Shown: positions 17,679 to 26,771, counted from the first letter of the stretch. The stretch is DNA of 64,000 nt from Streptomyces roseus (GCF_001044425.1 NZ_LFML01000131.1:29350-93349); one strand, 5' to 3'. Notes: generated by a model not told the origin, from the letters alone. A program made the numbers and translations.

Positions 17679-18850
17679 TGCCGGAAGGAGCGGACGGTGG
17701 GCGACTTGGCCAGCGCCCGCGACATCCGGACCAGCCCCGCCGGGCTGTTCGGTGAGGTCAGCACCGGGCTCCCGGCCTCCGGACCGCTTTCCCCCGGCGT
17801 GTCCCGCGCCCGGTCCCAGAGGACGATCGCCGTGGCCAGCGCGACGGCGTCGGCCACCGCCGCGGCCTCGTCGGCCGGACGGCCCGCCTCCAGCTCCTCC
17901 CGCAGCACCCTCTCCCGTACGCCGGAGCGCAGGTACGGGCTGACCGTGAGGATGCCGTCGTGGATGTCCGACTCCCGCTGCGTCAACCGGATCTCGATGG
18001 GGGTCCAAGGCCCACCGCCCAGGGCGATGCTGCGCCGCGTGGCCCCGCGCAGCTCCCGGGACAACGGGCGGAGCTGGGCGTACCGGCGCCACATGCCCCA
18101 GCGGCTCATGACGTGCTGGGAGACGAGCGGGAGGACGAACCCGGTCGCGACCAGGAGCGCGGACACGGAGGCGAGGGCCGGCGCGACCTCCGTGCTGAGG
18201 ACGTCCCAGTCACCGCCCGTCCAACGGGCCCCGATCGCGCTGAACTTCGCGATGTCGTAGAGGAGGTTCAGCACGTACCCGAAGGCGATCAGCCCCAGCC
18301 CGGCGCGCAGCGCACCGCGGACCTCGCGCGCCCAGCGCCGGCACAGGAAGGTCATGGTGACCGCCGCCGTCGTGTGCGCCGCGAGGTAGAGGAGGATCAT
18401 CTCCCGGATGTACGGCGTGCACGCGTAGTACGTGTCGAGATCGCGCAGGCGCTCGACGGGAGCCTCGCCGAGCGCGAAGAGCACGTTGACGGCCACGATC
18501 ACCGCGAGGGTGACGATGTTGCACAGGCGCGCCCGGCGGCGGGTGTGCTCCGCGTCCTGCGGGCCGCTGCTCCAGCGGAAGATGAGCACGATGTTGGCCC
18601 CCGAAAAGGCCGTGATCAGCGAGAAGACGAGCGGCGCGGCGGCGTTCGGGACGCCCGTGAGCCTGTTGACCGCGACGAGGGTGGGGATCGCCGTCGCGGC
18701 GAACACGGCGGTGGCCAGGAAGAGCAGGGCCAGGACCGAGCGCAGGAGTTCGTCGCGGGGGTTGCGCCAGAGGGCGGGGAGTTTGAGGCATGCCGCCAGC
18801 AGCAGCAGGGCTCCGGGCAGGTAGAAGCCCAGTCCGTTCGAGTCGTTCAC
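17669..18850 (-). CDS. DUF6545 (MAB_1171c-like) polytopic membrane protein
   Basis: A 393-residue protein with seven predicted membrane helices in its first 250 residues (for example LGFYLPGALLLLAACLKLPALW at the start). A soluble C-terminal domain follows with IEIRLTQRESDIHDGILTVSPYL and RPADEAAAVADAVALATAIVLW. This layout defines the DUF6545 / MAB_1171c putative transporter family of actinobacteria. Function is unproven. Such genes usually sit beside small HTH regulators; only a doubtful small gene is present upstream here. GTG start at 18850. The gene ends inside the 8-bp repeat tract. Confidence 0.85.
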   Translation of the reverse strand: MNDSNGLGFYLPGALLLLAACLKLPALWRNPRDELLRSVLALLFLATAVFAATAIPTLVAVNRLTGVPNAAAPLVFSLITAFSGANIVLIFRWSSGPQDAEHTRRRARLCNIVTLAVIVAVNVLFALGEAPVERLRDLDTYYACTPYIREMILLYLAAHTTAAVTMTFLCRRWAREVRGALRAGLGLIAFGYVLNLLYDIAKFSAIGARWTGGDWDVLSTEVAPALASVSALLVATGFVLPLVSQHVMSRWGMWRRYAQLRPLSRELRGATRRSIALGGGPWTPIEIRLTQRESDIHDGILTVSPYLRSGVRERVLREELEAGRPADEAAAVADAVALATAIVLWDRARDTPGESGPEAGSPVLTSPNSPAGLVRMSRALAKSPTVRSFRQTV

Positions 18851-18917
18851 GCCGTGCCCTGTAGTCCGTGCTGGTGTTCGTGTCGGTACCGGTGGTTCTC
18901 GTGCATGGCCGGGCTGC

Positions 18918-19232
18918 TCAGCAGCCGGGGGCGCCGAGGTGCCGGTACAGCGCCTCGTGCCCTCTCAGGTACGTCACCGGGCCCTCGACGGACGAGCCCC
19001 GCTCGCGCTCCGGGACCAGGCGTACGTCGGGACCGCCGGGGGACGTCACGGCGGGGTCGGTGCCCGGGTGGGACCGGGTCGATCCGCCCCGATCCGAGGG
19101 ACACGGCCTGGTGGTGCGGCCGGCCAGTGACGCCGGGGACATGCGTACGGCTCGGCCGACGAGACCGGTCTGGACCCGCTCGTCCCTCGGAGTGCCGCAG
19201 GAGAACAGGGTGTGAGGGCGTGATTCGGACAC
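18918..19232 (-). other. doubtful small gene upstream of the DUF6545 gene
   Basis: A 104-codon frame in the minus orientation. The last 35 codons (VRLVPERERGSSVEGPVTYL and following) look protein-like. The first part is arginine/serine-rich without family resemblance. It could be a decayed regulator of the DUF6545 gene or chance coding. An AT-rich promoter-like stretch lies at about 19,250-19,275. Confidence 0.25.
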
Positions 19233-19563
19233 TGGGAGCCGCGTGGCCTTTCTTGAAACGATTGATCAACTCACCCTAGCGGCCGGGTCCGGACGACCGA
19301 AAACAGGCTCCCGGCCCCCTCGCCGGCCCGCGCGCGCGGAGGTGCGGAACTCGCCCGTCGCACCCGGTCACAGCCCCTGCGAGCCGTCAACTCTGCACTG
19401 TTGGGCGGGTGATGGCGGATGTCCTGAAACAGTACGCACATCGGGCGTGGGTGGGTGCGGGGCACCCGGGACGGCGGCGGCCTGGTTCCGTTTCGGGACC
19501 GCGATGAGGCTGGTGGCTCGGCAGCGGCGACCACCGCCGCGGCGTACGGAAAGAAGACCTGCC
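19233..19563. other. intergenic stretch without a supported gene
   Basis: Between the doubtful frame and the amidohydrolase start I find no frame with recognisable protein features. The AT-rich segment at about 19,250-19,275 may hold a promoter. Confidence 0.45.
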
Positions 19564-20967
19564 ATGCCCCTCCACGACACCACCGGCGACGCCCTCCTCG
19601 CCCGGATCCGGACCCTGCCCGCCGACCGGCGGCGCATCCTGTTCACCGGCGCGACCATCGTCACCATGGACCCGGACCTCGGCGTCATCGACGACGGCGA
19701 CCTCCTCGTCGAGGGCGACACGATCACCGCCGTCGGCCACCGCCTCCACGCCGACGACGCCGTCGTCGTCGACGCCGCCGGCACAATCCTCACCCCCGGC
19801 TTCGTCGACACCCACCGGCACGCCTGGCAGGCCCAGCTGCGCCGGATCATGCCGGACGTCGACGACCTGGGCGGCTACGTCATGTCCACCCTGGCCGGCC
19901 ACGCCACCGTCTACCGGCCCGAGGACATGTACGTCGGCACCCGGCTGGCCGCCCTCAGCGCGATCGACAGCGGGATCACCACGATGCTCGACTTCTCCCA
20001 CAACTCCCGCACCCGCGAGCACTCCGACGCCGCGATCCGGGCCCTCCTCGACACCGGAATCCGCGGCGTCCACGCCTCCATGGGCCCGCACTTCGGCGCG
20101 TGGGACCGGCAGTGGCCGGGCGACCTGACCCGCCTGAAGGAAACCTACTTCGGCAGCGACGACCAACTACTGACCCTGCGTCTGGCCACCCTGGCCACCG
20201 ACGAGATCGCGGGCCCCGCCCTCGCGTACGGCCCCGAGCCCGCCCGCCTCGCCCGGGACCTGGGCATCGGCGTGAGCGTCGACGCGGTCTTCGGCACGGC
20301 CTCCTCCGAGGCGGTCCTGCGCTGGGCCGAGGACGCGATCCTCGGCCCCGAGGTCACGCTCATCCACGCCACCGGACTGACCCCCGAGGCCTGGAGGGCG
20401 ATGGGGGAGACCGGCGCCACCGTGGCGCTCGCCCCCACCTCGGACGCCCAGATCGGTCTGGAGAGCGCGATCCCCGCGGTCGACGAGGCCCTCGCCGCCG
20501 GCATCCGCCCCGGCCTCAGCATCGACGTGGAAGTCGCCCTGGCCGGGGACATGTTCACGCAGATGCGGACCCTCCACGCCATCCAGCGGATGCGCGCGGT
20601 CAACGCCGCCTACGGCACCGGCCGGGAACCCTCCCGGATCACCACGCACGACGTCCTCGACTTCGCGACCCTCCAGGGCGCCCGTACCAACGGCCTCGCC
20701 GGCGTCACCGGATCACTCAGCCCGGGCAAGAAGGCCGACCTGCTCGTCATCCGGGCCGAGGACCTCAACAACATGCCGCTCAACGACCCGATCGGCACCG
20801 TCGTCCTGGGAGCCGACGCGCGCAACATCAGCGCGGTCCTGATCAACGGCGAACCCCGCAAATGGAACGGGCAGGTCCTCGACGTCGACCTGGCGGCGCT
20901 GCGTCGCGAGGTGCGGGCCTCGCGCGACCACGTACTGAACGCGTCGCACCCGGGCACCCGTTCGTGA
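19564..20967 (+). CDS. amidohydrolase family metal-dependent hydrolase
   Basis: About 467 residues with the amidohydrolase TIM-barrel layout. It has an N-terminal beta segment (ILFTGATIVTMDPDLG). The HxH metal motif is in GFVDTHRHAWQ (His84, His86). A later metal-binding His is in VTLIHATGL, and APTSDAQIG precedes the last strand. The C-terminal segment is GSLSPGKKADLLVI. It resembles chlorohydrolase/cytosine-deaminase-like (SsnA/TrzN group) enzymes that deaminate or dechlorinate N-heterocycles. The ATG at 19564 is chosen where family similarity begins. EACC1 starts only 63 bp downstream, but a functional link is uncertain. Confidence 0.88.
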   Translation: MPLHDTTGDALLARIRTLPADRRRILFTGATIVTMDPDLGVIDDGDLLVEGDTITAVGHRLHADDAVVVDAAGTILTPGFVDTHRHAWQAQLRRIMPDVDDLGGYVMSTLAGHATVYRPEDMYVGTRLAALSAIDSGITTMLDFSHNSRTREHSDAAIRALLDTGIRGVHASMGPHFGAWDRQWPGDLTRLKETYFGSDDQLLTLRLATLATDEIAGPALAYGPEPARLARDLGIGVSVDAVFGTASSEAVLRWAEDAILGPEVTLIHATGLTPEAWRAMGETGATVALAPTSDAQIGLESAIPAVDEALAAGIRPGLSIDVEVALAGDMFTQMRTLHAIQRMRAVNAAYGTGREPSRITTHDVLDFATLQGARTNGLAGVTGSLSPGKKADLLVIRAEDLNNMPLNDPIGTVVLGADARNISAVLINGEPRKWNGQVLDVDLAALRREVRASRDHVLNASHPGTRS

Positions 20968-21030
20968 CCAACGGCTGCCCTCGCTCCGACCCGCGTGCCA
21001 TCATGTCGAGTTGTGGCTGAGGGGGAGGCT

Positions 21031-21375
21031 ATGGCGAATACCGCGATCCGCGTGCGCCTCACGCAGGGGGCGAGCGAGAGCGACATCGGAGCGCTGAAGG
21101 CGTGGCTCGAACGGGAGCGGAAACTCGAAGCGCTCCGCACCAGCGGCGCGCTGGAGATCCAGGAACGCGCGGGGACGCAGGACGGGCCCGGTAGCCCGAT
21201 GGGGGCCGGCATGGACATCGTGCTGGTGCTGATCGGGGCGGCCGCCCCCAAACTGTTCGACGAGGTGTTCGAGCAGGTGAAGAGCGGGGTCCGCGCGTGG
21301 CGCGAGAACCGCCGGTCCGTGGAACGGGGTGAACCCCCAGAGGTCGACGTCGAGCCGGCCGGCGACGGGAGATAG
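21031..21375 (+). CDS. effector-associated constant component EACC1-like protein
   Basis: A 114-residue protein. It begins with a short strand (TAIRVRLTQG) and a helix (GALKAWLERERKL). A variable linker with Gly-Pro follows (GPGSPMGAG), then a hydrophobic segment (MDIVLVLIGAAAPKLFDEVF) and a closing amphipathic helix (VKSGVRAWRENRR). This is the pattern of EACC1, the small constant partner found next to effectors such as caspase-like proteases in predicted actinobacterial conflict systems (established family; assigned here by eye). A strong GGGGGAGG precedes the ATG. The caspase gene starts four bases after the stop, so they are co-translated partners. Confidence 0.7.
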   Translation: MANTAIRVRLTQGASESDIGALKAWLERERKLEALRTSGALEIQERAGTQDGPGSPMGAGMDIVLVLIGAAAPKLFDEVFEQVKSGVRAWRENRRSVERGEPPEVDVEPAGDGR

Positions 21376-21379
21376 CCCC

Positions 21380-24046
21380 GTGGCGCGCTTCGACCCGCGC
21401 GGGAGGGCGAACCGGGCGCTGCTCGTCGGGGTCGGCGATTACGACTTCACCCGGCCTGAGCACCCCTTCGGCGTACCGGGCGACCTCCCGGCGGTGGAAC
21501 ACAACCTCGACGGTCTGCGACAGGCGCTCCGTGCCGGGGGCGTCTTCGCCGAGGACGGGATCACCGTCGCCCGCCCGCGCACCGTGGACGAGTTCGACCG
21601 GCACCTGGACGCCGCCGTCGACGCGGCCGAAGGGCTGCTCCTGCTGTACTTCTCCGGCCACGGAGCCGTGCCGAGTACGGGCGACGAGCTGTGGCTGCTG
21701 ATGCGGCGGGCGACGATCGTCCCCGGCACGGAGTCCGTGTTCCGCGGCGCCGTGCCCTGGAAGAGCGTCCTCACCGTGCTGTCCCGCGCGAGGGCGGAGC
21801 GGGTGGTCGTCATCCTCGACTGCTGTTACGCGGGAAACGCGTCGGCGGCGTGGGACACGCTCGGCACCGCCCAGCGGCAGCGGACCTCGCTGCTGATGAG
21901 CGTCCAGGCCAACAACCGCATCGACGCGGGCGACGGCGACACGCCCACGCCGTTCACCGCGCACCTCGTACGCCTCCTGAGGAACGGCGAGATCGGCTTC
22001 GACGAGCTGGCCGACCGGCTCAGGGCCCACATGTCCGCCCACCACACGACGCTGCGCGAGCCCCCGGAGCCGTGGGAACCCCAAAGCCGCTCGGCCACCT
22101 CGGGGACCGACGTGCTCCTCGCCGCCCCGCCCGTCCGCCCGCCCGGCACACCCCCGTCCCCGCCTGCGCCGCCGGCCCCGCCGACGCCCTTCGCACAGCC
22201 TCACGGGGCCGGTGCCCGGCGGCACGTCCCGAAGCCGGGGCGGGCGCGCGCCGGGTTACGGGCCCTGCTCCGAAGACCGGGCGGGCCCGGCGGGCTCGTC
22301 CCCCTCACCGGCCGCCGCAGGCTCGCGGCCGTCATCGGCGTGCCCGCGGTGATCGCCGGCCTCGTCGCCACCGGCTTGGCCGTCCTCCACGGCGGGGACG
22401 GCGCCCCCTGCACGCCGCCGCTCGAACTGCGGCTGCTCACCGACCCCGATCTCGAACCCACCCTCCGCAAGGCGGCGGAGGCGTACCTGACGTCGAAGGC
22501 GAACGGGACGGGCGACGGTTGCAGGCGCAGCGGCATCACCGTCTACAGCGCCGGCGCCGCGGCCACCGTCACCGCGTTCAGCCGGCAGTCCGATCCGTGG
22601 CAGCGGCCGACGGGCGAGGACACCAACCCGCAGCGCGACATCGGCCCCCAGCCGGACATCTGGATCCCGGCCTCGTTCGCGAGCGCCGACCGGGCCCGGC
22701 TGACGTCCCCCGAGCGGACGTACGTCTCCTTGGAGGCCGATCCGGAGCCGTTCGCGTACTCGCCGGTGGTGCTCGCCGTACCGCAGGACCTGGCGGCGGA
22801 GCCGGCCGCCGAACGGGTCGGCAGTCTCGCGGCCCTGACGGAAGCGGTCAGGAAGCGCGAGGCGAGGGCCGAGGTGCGGCGCACGGATCCGGAGAACACC
22901 GACGCGGGCCTCCTCGCCACGATCGGGCTGTACGGCGGCGCGGGGGAGCGGGACCCGGCCTCGGCCGAGCGCGGTGTGGCCCAGCCGGGACCGCCGGCGC
23001 GCACCGGCGCGGAGCTGCTGTGCACCCTGCCGGACGACGACGCGGTCGACGACCGCACCTCCGCGCTGGTCCCGGAGTTCCTGCTGAAGACCGCCGTGGG
23101 CTGCGACAGTGCGACGCGGACCGGCCGGATGGCCGAGTACCCCGTCGACGTCCCGGGCCTGAGCCCGACGTTCGTACGGGTGCGCTGGAAGGGCGCCGAC
23201 CGGGACGGGGAGGTGCGGGACAGGGCCGTGGAGGGGTTCCGCACCTGGCTGACCGGCAAGGGGGGCGCGAAGACGTCCGGGCCCGCAGCCCCCGGCGGTC
23301 TCGCCGTGTTCGGGCAGGACGGCTTCCGCGCCGGATCGGGGGGCCACCGGCCCCTCGCCGCCAGCGACTTCGGCGCGCTCGCCGATCCCGGGGTGCTCCC
23401 CGGTCCCGCCCTCCCGACCGCGATGACCGACGCGCTCAAGCGCTACCGGGAAGCCAACGGGCCCGGCCGGGTGCTCTTCCTGCTCGACTCCTCCGGATCC
23501 ATGGGCGGCCTGTGGGAGGGACCCGGCGGCGCACCAGGCATCATCGCCCAGTCCCTCGCCGGGCTCGGGGGCCAGGACGTGTACGGCGTCTGGGGCGTGG
23601 CCGGCGAGCCGGGCGGCTCCCGCCCGTACGCCGAAGTGCTGTCCTTCGGCAAGCACGACCGCCAGGAGGCACAGCGTGCGATCCCCGCCTCGGCGCAGGT
23701 CAAGGACCTGGAAGCCGACCCCTACCGGGCACTGGTCGCGGCACTGGGGTTCATGGCGCAGCGCGGCACGGACGACCACCGGCCGCAGCTGATCGTCTAC
23801 GTCACGGACGACGAGGACGACAACCGGCTGACCGAGGACGGTCGGCTCGGTGATCTGCTCGCCTCCGTGCGGGCCGGGAGGATACCGGTGGTCATGGCCT
23901 CCCTGGACAGCGGCGGGTGCGACAAGGGCAAACCGGATGCCGCCATCTCGGAGGCGAGCGGCGGCCGCTGCCTGGACACCAAGGGCGACCTCGTCGCCCG
24001 GCTGCGCGACGAGGTCGCCAGGACCGGAACGGGGGACGAGGGATGA
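21380..24046 (+). CDS. membrane-anchored caspase / solute-binding-like / VWA fusion protein
   Basis: An 888-residue protein with an unusual order of domains. Residues 10-250 are a caspase (peptidase C14) domain with catalytic His94 (YFSGHGAV) and Cys148 or 149 (VILDCCYAGN). Residues 250-310 are a Pro-rich, basic linker. Residues about 315-337 are a membrane helix (LAAVIGVPAVIAGLVATGLAV). Residues about 345-630 resemble a periplasmic-binding-protein lobe (PDIWIPAS, YSPVVLAVP). Residues about 695-880 are a von Willebrand A domain with a MIDAS motif, DSSGSM (Asp703). The caspase should face the cytosol and the rest the outside. Leu293 is encoded by TTA. GTG start at 21380; the stop overlaps the next gene's ATG. 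Confidence 0.85.
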   Translation: MARFDPRGRANRALLVGVGDYDFTRPEHPFGVPGDLPAVEHNLDGLRQALRAGGVFAEDGITVARPRTVDEFDRHLDAAVDAAEGLLLLYFSGHGAVPSTGDELWLLMRRATIVPGTESVFRGAVPWKSVLTVLSRARAERVVVILDCCYAGNASAAWDTLGTAQRQRTSLLMSVQANNRIDAGDGDTPTPFTAHLVRLLRNGEIGFDELADRLRAHMSAHHTTLREPPEPWEPQSRSATSGTDVLLAAPPVRPPGTPPSPPAPPAPPTPFAQPHGAGARRHVPKPGRARAGLRALLRRPGGPGGLVPLTGRRRLAAVIGVPAVIAGLVATGLAVLHGGDGAPCTPPLELRLLTDPDLEPTLRKAAEAYLTSKANGTGDGCRRSGITVYSAGAAATVTAFSRQSDPWQRPTGEDTNPQRDIGPQPDIWIPASFASADRARLTSPERTYVSLEADPEPFAYSPVVLAVPQDLAAEPAAERVGSLAALTEAVRKREARAEVRRTDPENTDAGLLATIGLYGGAGERDPASAERGVAQPGPPARTGAELLCTLPDDDAVDDRTSALVPEFLLKTAVGCDSATRTGRMAEYPVDVPGLSPTFVRVRWKGADRDGEVRDRAVEGFRTWLTGKGGAKTSGPAAPGGLAVFGQDGFRAGSGGHRPLAASDFGALADPGVLPGPALPTAMTDALKRYREANGPGRVLFLLDSSGSMGGLWEGPGGAPGIIAQSLAGLGGQDVYGVWGVAGEPGGSRPYAEVLSFGKHDRQEAQRAIPASAQVKDLEADPYRALVAALGFMAQRGTDDHRPQLIVYVTDDEDDNRLTEDGRLGDLLASVRAGRIPVVMASLDSGGCDKGKPDAAISEASGGRCLDTKGDLVARLRDEVARTGTGDEG
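22256..22258 (+). promoter_or_regulatory. in-frame TTA codon in the caspase gene
   Basis: Codon 293 is TTA, a leucine codon that is very rare in Streptomyces and read by the bldA tRNA. It lies in the linker between the caspase domain and the membrane helix. Developmental control of translation is possible. Confidence 0.7.
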
Positions 24047-25467
24047 GCCGCCGCCCCGGACGCGTACGACGCGCGGCGTCGGCCGCGCTCCTCTCCCTGC
24101 TCCTCGTCGCGGGATGCGACACCGGCGGAGCCGAGGACGCCGGCGGCGGGCAGCCGGCCGCCTCGGGCGCTGCCGAGGTCCCGGGCGAGATCGTGCTGGC
24201 CAGCGGCCGGGACGTGACCGGCAGGGGAGGCATCCGCCAGCAGCTCATCACCGAGTGGAACCGGCAGCAGGAGGCCAAGGGCGTCGCCTACCGGGCGCGC
24301 CTCGTCGAACTCCCCGGCTCTGCCGACCAGCAGCGCAGCCAGCTCCTCGGCGCGCTGCAGTCCGGCAGCGCGGAGTACGACGTGGTCAACCTCGACGTCA
24401 CCTGGGTGCCGGAGTTCGCGGCGGCGGGACTCGTCCAGCCGCTGCCGGACCGGCTGGTGGACGAGGACGTCATCAAATCCGTCGCCGAGACGGCACGTTG
24501 GGGAGGGAAACTGTACGCCGCCCCCTTCAACAGCGACGTGGGGCTGCTCTTCTACCGCCGCGACTACCTGACGAGCGCCGGAGTGACCAGACCGGACCTG
24601 GGCAAGGATGCCGGCTGGCCCGTCGTCCAGCAGCTGATCGGCGTGCTCGACGCCGCCCGCAACAGGCTGCCCGCGGCCTACGCGAAGGGCTGGACCTCGC
24701 AGCTCGACGCCTCGTACGAAGGCCTCACCGTCAACGGCGTCGAGGCCTTCGCCTCCGCCGCGGACGGATTCAGCCTCACCGACAAGGAAGGCCGCTACGC
24801 CGGTTCCGTGGCCGAGCTTCAAGCGGGACTGGACGAGCTGCGCAACCGCACCCAGGCGGCGTACACGCTGCCGGACGCCGTCCACTCCGACGAGGCGGAC
24901 ACGCTGACCGACTTCGCCGCCGGCCGCACCGCCTTCCTGCGCCACTGGCCGTACGCGTACCGCACGCTCCACCAGTCCCTGTCCGCGGAGCAGCTCGGCG
25001 TGGCGCCCCTGCCCGGCAAAGCGGTGCTCGGCGGTCAGAACCTGGCCGTGGCCAGGGGCTCTCAGCGGACGGCCGCCGCGCTGCAGCTCGTCGCGTTCCT
25101 CACCGGCAAGGAGAGCGAACGCTGCCTGCTCGACGCGGGGTTCGCGGCCACCCGCGTCTCCGCGTACGAGGACGGCGCCCTGACCTGCACCACGGCGAAG
25201 CCGGCCGGCCAGGCCGCCGCCTCCCCGACGGGAGAGCGCACCGACCGGATGCCGCGGGACGGGAACGGCCGCCCCGCCTACGCGCGCGGCACCCTGCTGC
25301 CCGCCCTGGAGAACGCGGTCCAGCGACCGCGCACCCCGCTCTACGGAGCCTTCAGCCAGACGTTCGCCGGCCAGCTGGCCCGGCTCCAGGGCGGCACCCC
25401 GCCCTCCGACGCCCAACTGGCCGCGGACCTCGACAGGCAGCTGAAACGGGCCCTTCCCTCACACTGA
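24043..25467 (+). CDS. extracellular solute-binding lipoprotein
   Basis: A 474-residue family-1 (sugar type) solute-binding protein. Signal peptide with lipobox LVAGC (Cys25). Typical features are GEIVLASGRDVTG, ITEWNRQQEAKGVAY, YDVVNLDVTWVPEFAAAGLVQPL, and GGKLYAAPFNSDVGLLFYRRDYL. These are the hallmarks of ABC sugar-binding lipoproteins. No ABC permease or ATPase gene is near. Instead it overlaps the caspase/SBP/VWA gene by four bases (ATGA), implying that it acts as an external ligand sensor or partner of that protein. Transport via a distant permease remains possible. Confidence 0.9.
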   Translation: MSRRPGRVRRAASAALLSLLLVAGCDTGGAEDAGGGQPAASGAAEVPGEIVLASGRDVTGRGGIRQQLITEWNRQQEAKGVAYRARLVELPGSADQQRSQLLGALQSGSAEYDVVNLDVTWVPEFAAAGLVQPLPDRLVDEDVIKSVAETARWGGKLYAAPFNSDVGLLFYRRDYLTSAGVTRPDLGKDAGWPVVQQLIGVLDAARNRLPAAYAKGWTSQLDASYEGLTVNGVEAFASAADGFSLTDKEGRYAGSVAELQAGLDELRNRTQAAYTLPDAVHSDEADTLTDFAAGRTAFLRHWPYAYRTLHQSLSAEQLGVAPLPGKAVLGGQNLAVARGSQRTAAALQLVAFLTGKESERCLLDAGFAATRVSAYEDGALTCTTAKPAGQAAASPTGERTDRMPRDGNGRPAYARGTLLPALENAVQRPRTPLYGAFSQTFAGQLARLQGGTPPSDAQLAADLDRQLKRALPSH

Positions 25468-25584
25468 CCCGGTCGGCGTGCCAAGACGCTGCCTGCTCAC
25501 CCCCGAGCAGGCGGAGGTCGTTCGCCGAAGTCCCGGACGCGATACGCCCCCTGCCGGCGGGCCGTGTACAGGGCAAGATCGCGA

Positions 25585-26388
25585 TCAGCGTCCGAACCCT
25601 GCCTGGCGGGACCCGAACGCGCCGTGCCGGCCCGCCCCCGAGGTGAAGCGGGCCGCACCGGTCGCCGTTTCTCCCTCGGTCAGCGGGACCAGGCCATGGC
25701 GGTACTCCCCGGCCAGTGCCTGCGACTCCTCCAGTCCGTGCTGCTCCAGGACGGACAACCGGTCGTGGCGCATGCACAGCTGGGGGAACGCGGCGATCTC
25801 GCGCGCCAGTTCCTCCGCCGCCTCGCGGGACCGCCCCGCTCCCACCACCCGGTTCGCGAGCCCCATCCCGTGCGCCTCGGCGGCGCCGACCGGACGGCCC
25901 GTCAGGATCAGGTCCATGGCCCGGCTCTCGCCGATCAGCCGGGGCAGCCGCACCGTACCGCCGTCGATCAGCGGCACGCCCCAGCGCCGGCAGAACACGC
26001 CGAAGACCGCGTCCTCCTCCGCCACCCGCAGATCGCACCAGAGCGCCAGCTCCAGGCCCCCGGCCACGGCGTGCCCGGCGACGGCCGCGATCACCGGCTT
26101 GCCCAGCCGCATCCGGGTCGGTCCCATGGGCCCGTCCCCCGAGGCGAGCACCTGATTGCCGCGCTCGGTGCCGATCGCCTTGAGGTCGGCACCGGAGCAG
26201 AAGGTCCCGCCCTCGCCCCAGAGCACGGCGACGGCCGCCTCCTCGTCGGCCTCGAACCGCCGGAAGGCCTCGGCGAGCTGCGCCGCCGTCGGACCGTCCA
26301 CGGCGTTGCGGACCTCCGGGCGGCTCAGGATCACCGTGAACACCGGGCCGTCGCGCTCGACCCGCACCGGGGTCCGCTCATCCGCCAT
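25585..26388 (-). CDS. enoyl-CoA hydratase/isomerase (crotonase) family protein
   Basis: A 267-residue crotonase-fold protein. The oxyanion-hole segments are visible: GTFCSGADLKAIG and VAGHAVAGGLELALWCDLRVAEEDAVFG, the latter followed by RRWGVPLIDGGTVRLPRLIG. It likely acts on an acyl-CoA thioester. Exact reaction is not predictable. It is the last gene of a tight three-gene unit (LysR regulator, small unknown protein, crotonase) with gaps of 17 and 9 bases. Confidence 0.9.
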   Translation of the reverse strand: MADERTPVRVERDGPVFTVILSRPEVRNAVDGPTAAQLAEAFRRFEADEEAAVAVLWGEGGTFCSGADLKAIGTERGNQVLASGDGPMGPTRMRLGKPVIAAVAGHAVAGGLELALWCDLRVAEEDAVFGVFCRRWGVPLIDGGTVRLPRLIGESRAMDLILTGRPVGAAEAHGMGLANRVVGAGRSREAAEELAREIAAFPQLCMRHDRLSVLEQHGLEESQALAGEYRHGLVPLTEGETATGAARFTSGAGRHGAFGSRQAGFGR

Positions 26389-26397
26389 GCCGCGTCC

Positions 26398-26754
26398 TCA
26401 GCTGTCGTCCTCGGTGAGGGGCCCGTAGTGGTACGCGAGCTCCCGCCAGGTCAGCGCGCCGCCGGGCTGTTCCTCCTGTCCGGGGCGGTTGAACCGCGCC
26501 ATCCGCCAGGCGCCCCGGTTCGGGCCGTCACCCAGCCGTGTCCACGCGTCCAGGTCGCCGTCGAGCACGCGGGTGGGCCCGTCGTCGCCGGGGTCGGCGT
26601 CGTCGATGAGGGACCAGTGGCGCAGGTCGGGGCGCTGGGCCAGGCGCTCCTGGTAGGCGGCGGCCCGGGCCATGAAGTCGCGGCCGCCGGCCGGGGCACG
26701 CTTGACGTGCTCCAGCTCGTAGGCACTGGCGAGGCTGGTAAGCGTGTGGCGCAT
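26398..26754 (-). CDS. conserved hypothetical protein
   Basis: A 118-residue soluble, acidic protein without signal peptide or membrane helix. Noteworthy are RPDLRHWSLIDDADPGDDG, LDAWTRLGDGPNRGAWRMARFNR and LTWRELAYHYGPL. I recognise no domain. It lies between a LysR gene and a crotonase gene with very short gaps, so all three are co-transcribed. A role alongside the crotonase is likely but unspecified. Confidence 0.7.
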   Translation of the reverse strand: MRHTLTSLASAYELEHVKRAPAGGRDFMARAAAYQERLAQRPDLRHWSLIDDADPGDDGPTRVLDGDLDAWTRLGDGPNRGAWRMARFNRPGQEEQPGGALTWRELAYHYGPLTEDDS

Positions 26755-26771
26755 GTGACCAGCCTAAAAGC

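Noticed and set aside
24043-25467. Solute-binding protein as part of an ordinary sugar ABC transporter
   Set aside because: No permease or ATPase gene lies on either side, and the gene overlaps the caspase fusion. Transport by distant components cannot be excluded, but the local context argues for a sensor role.
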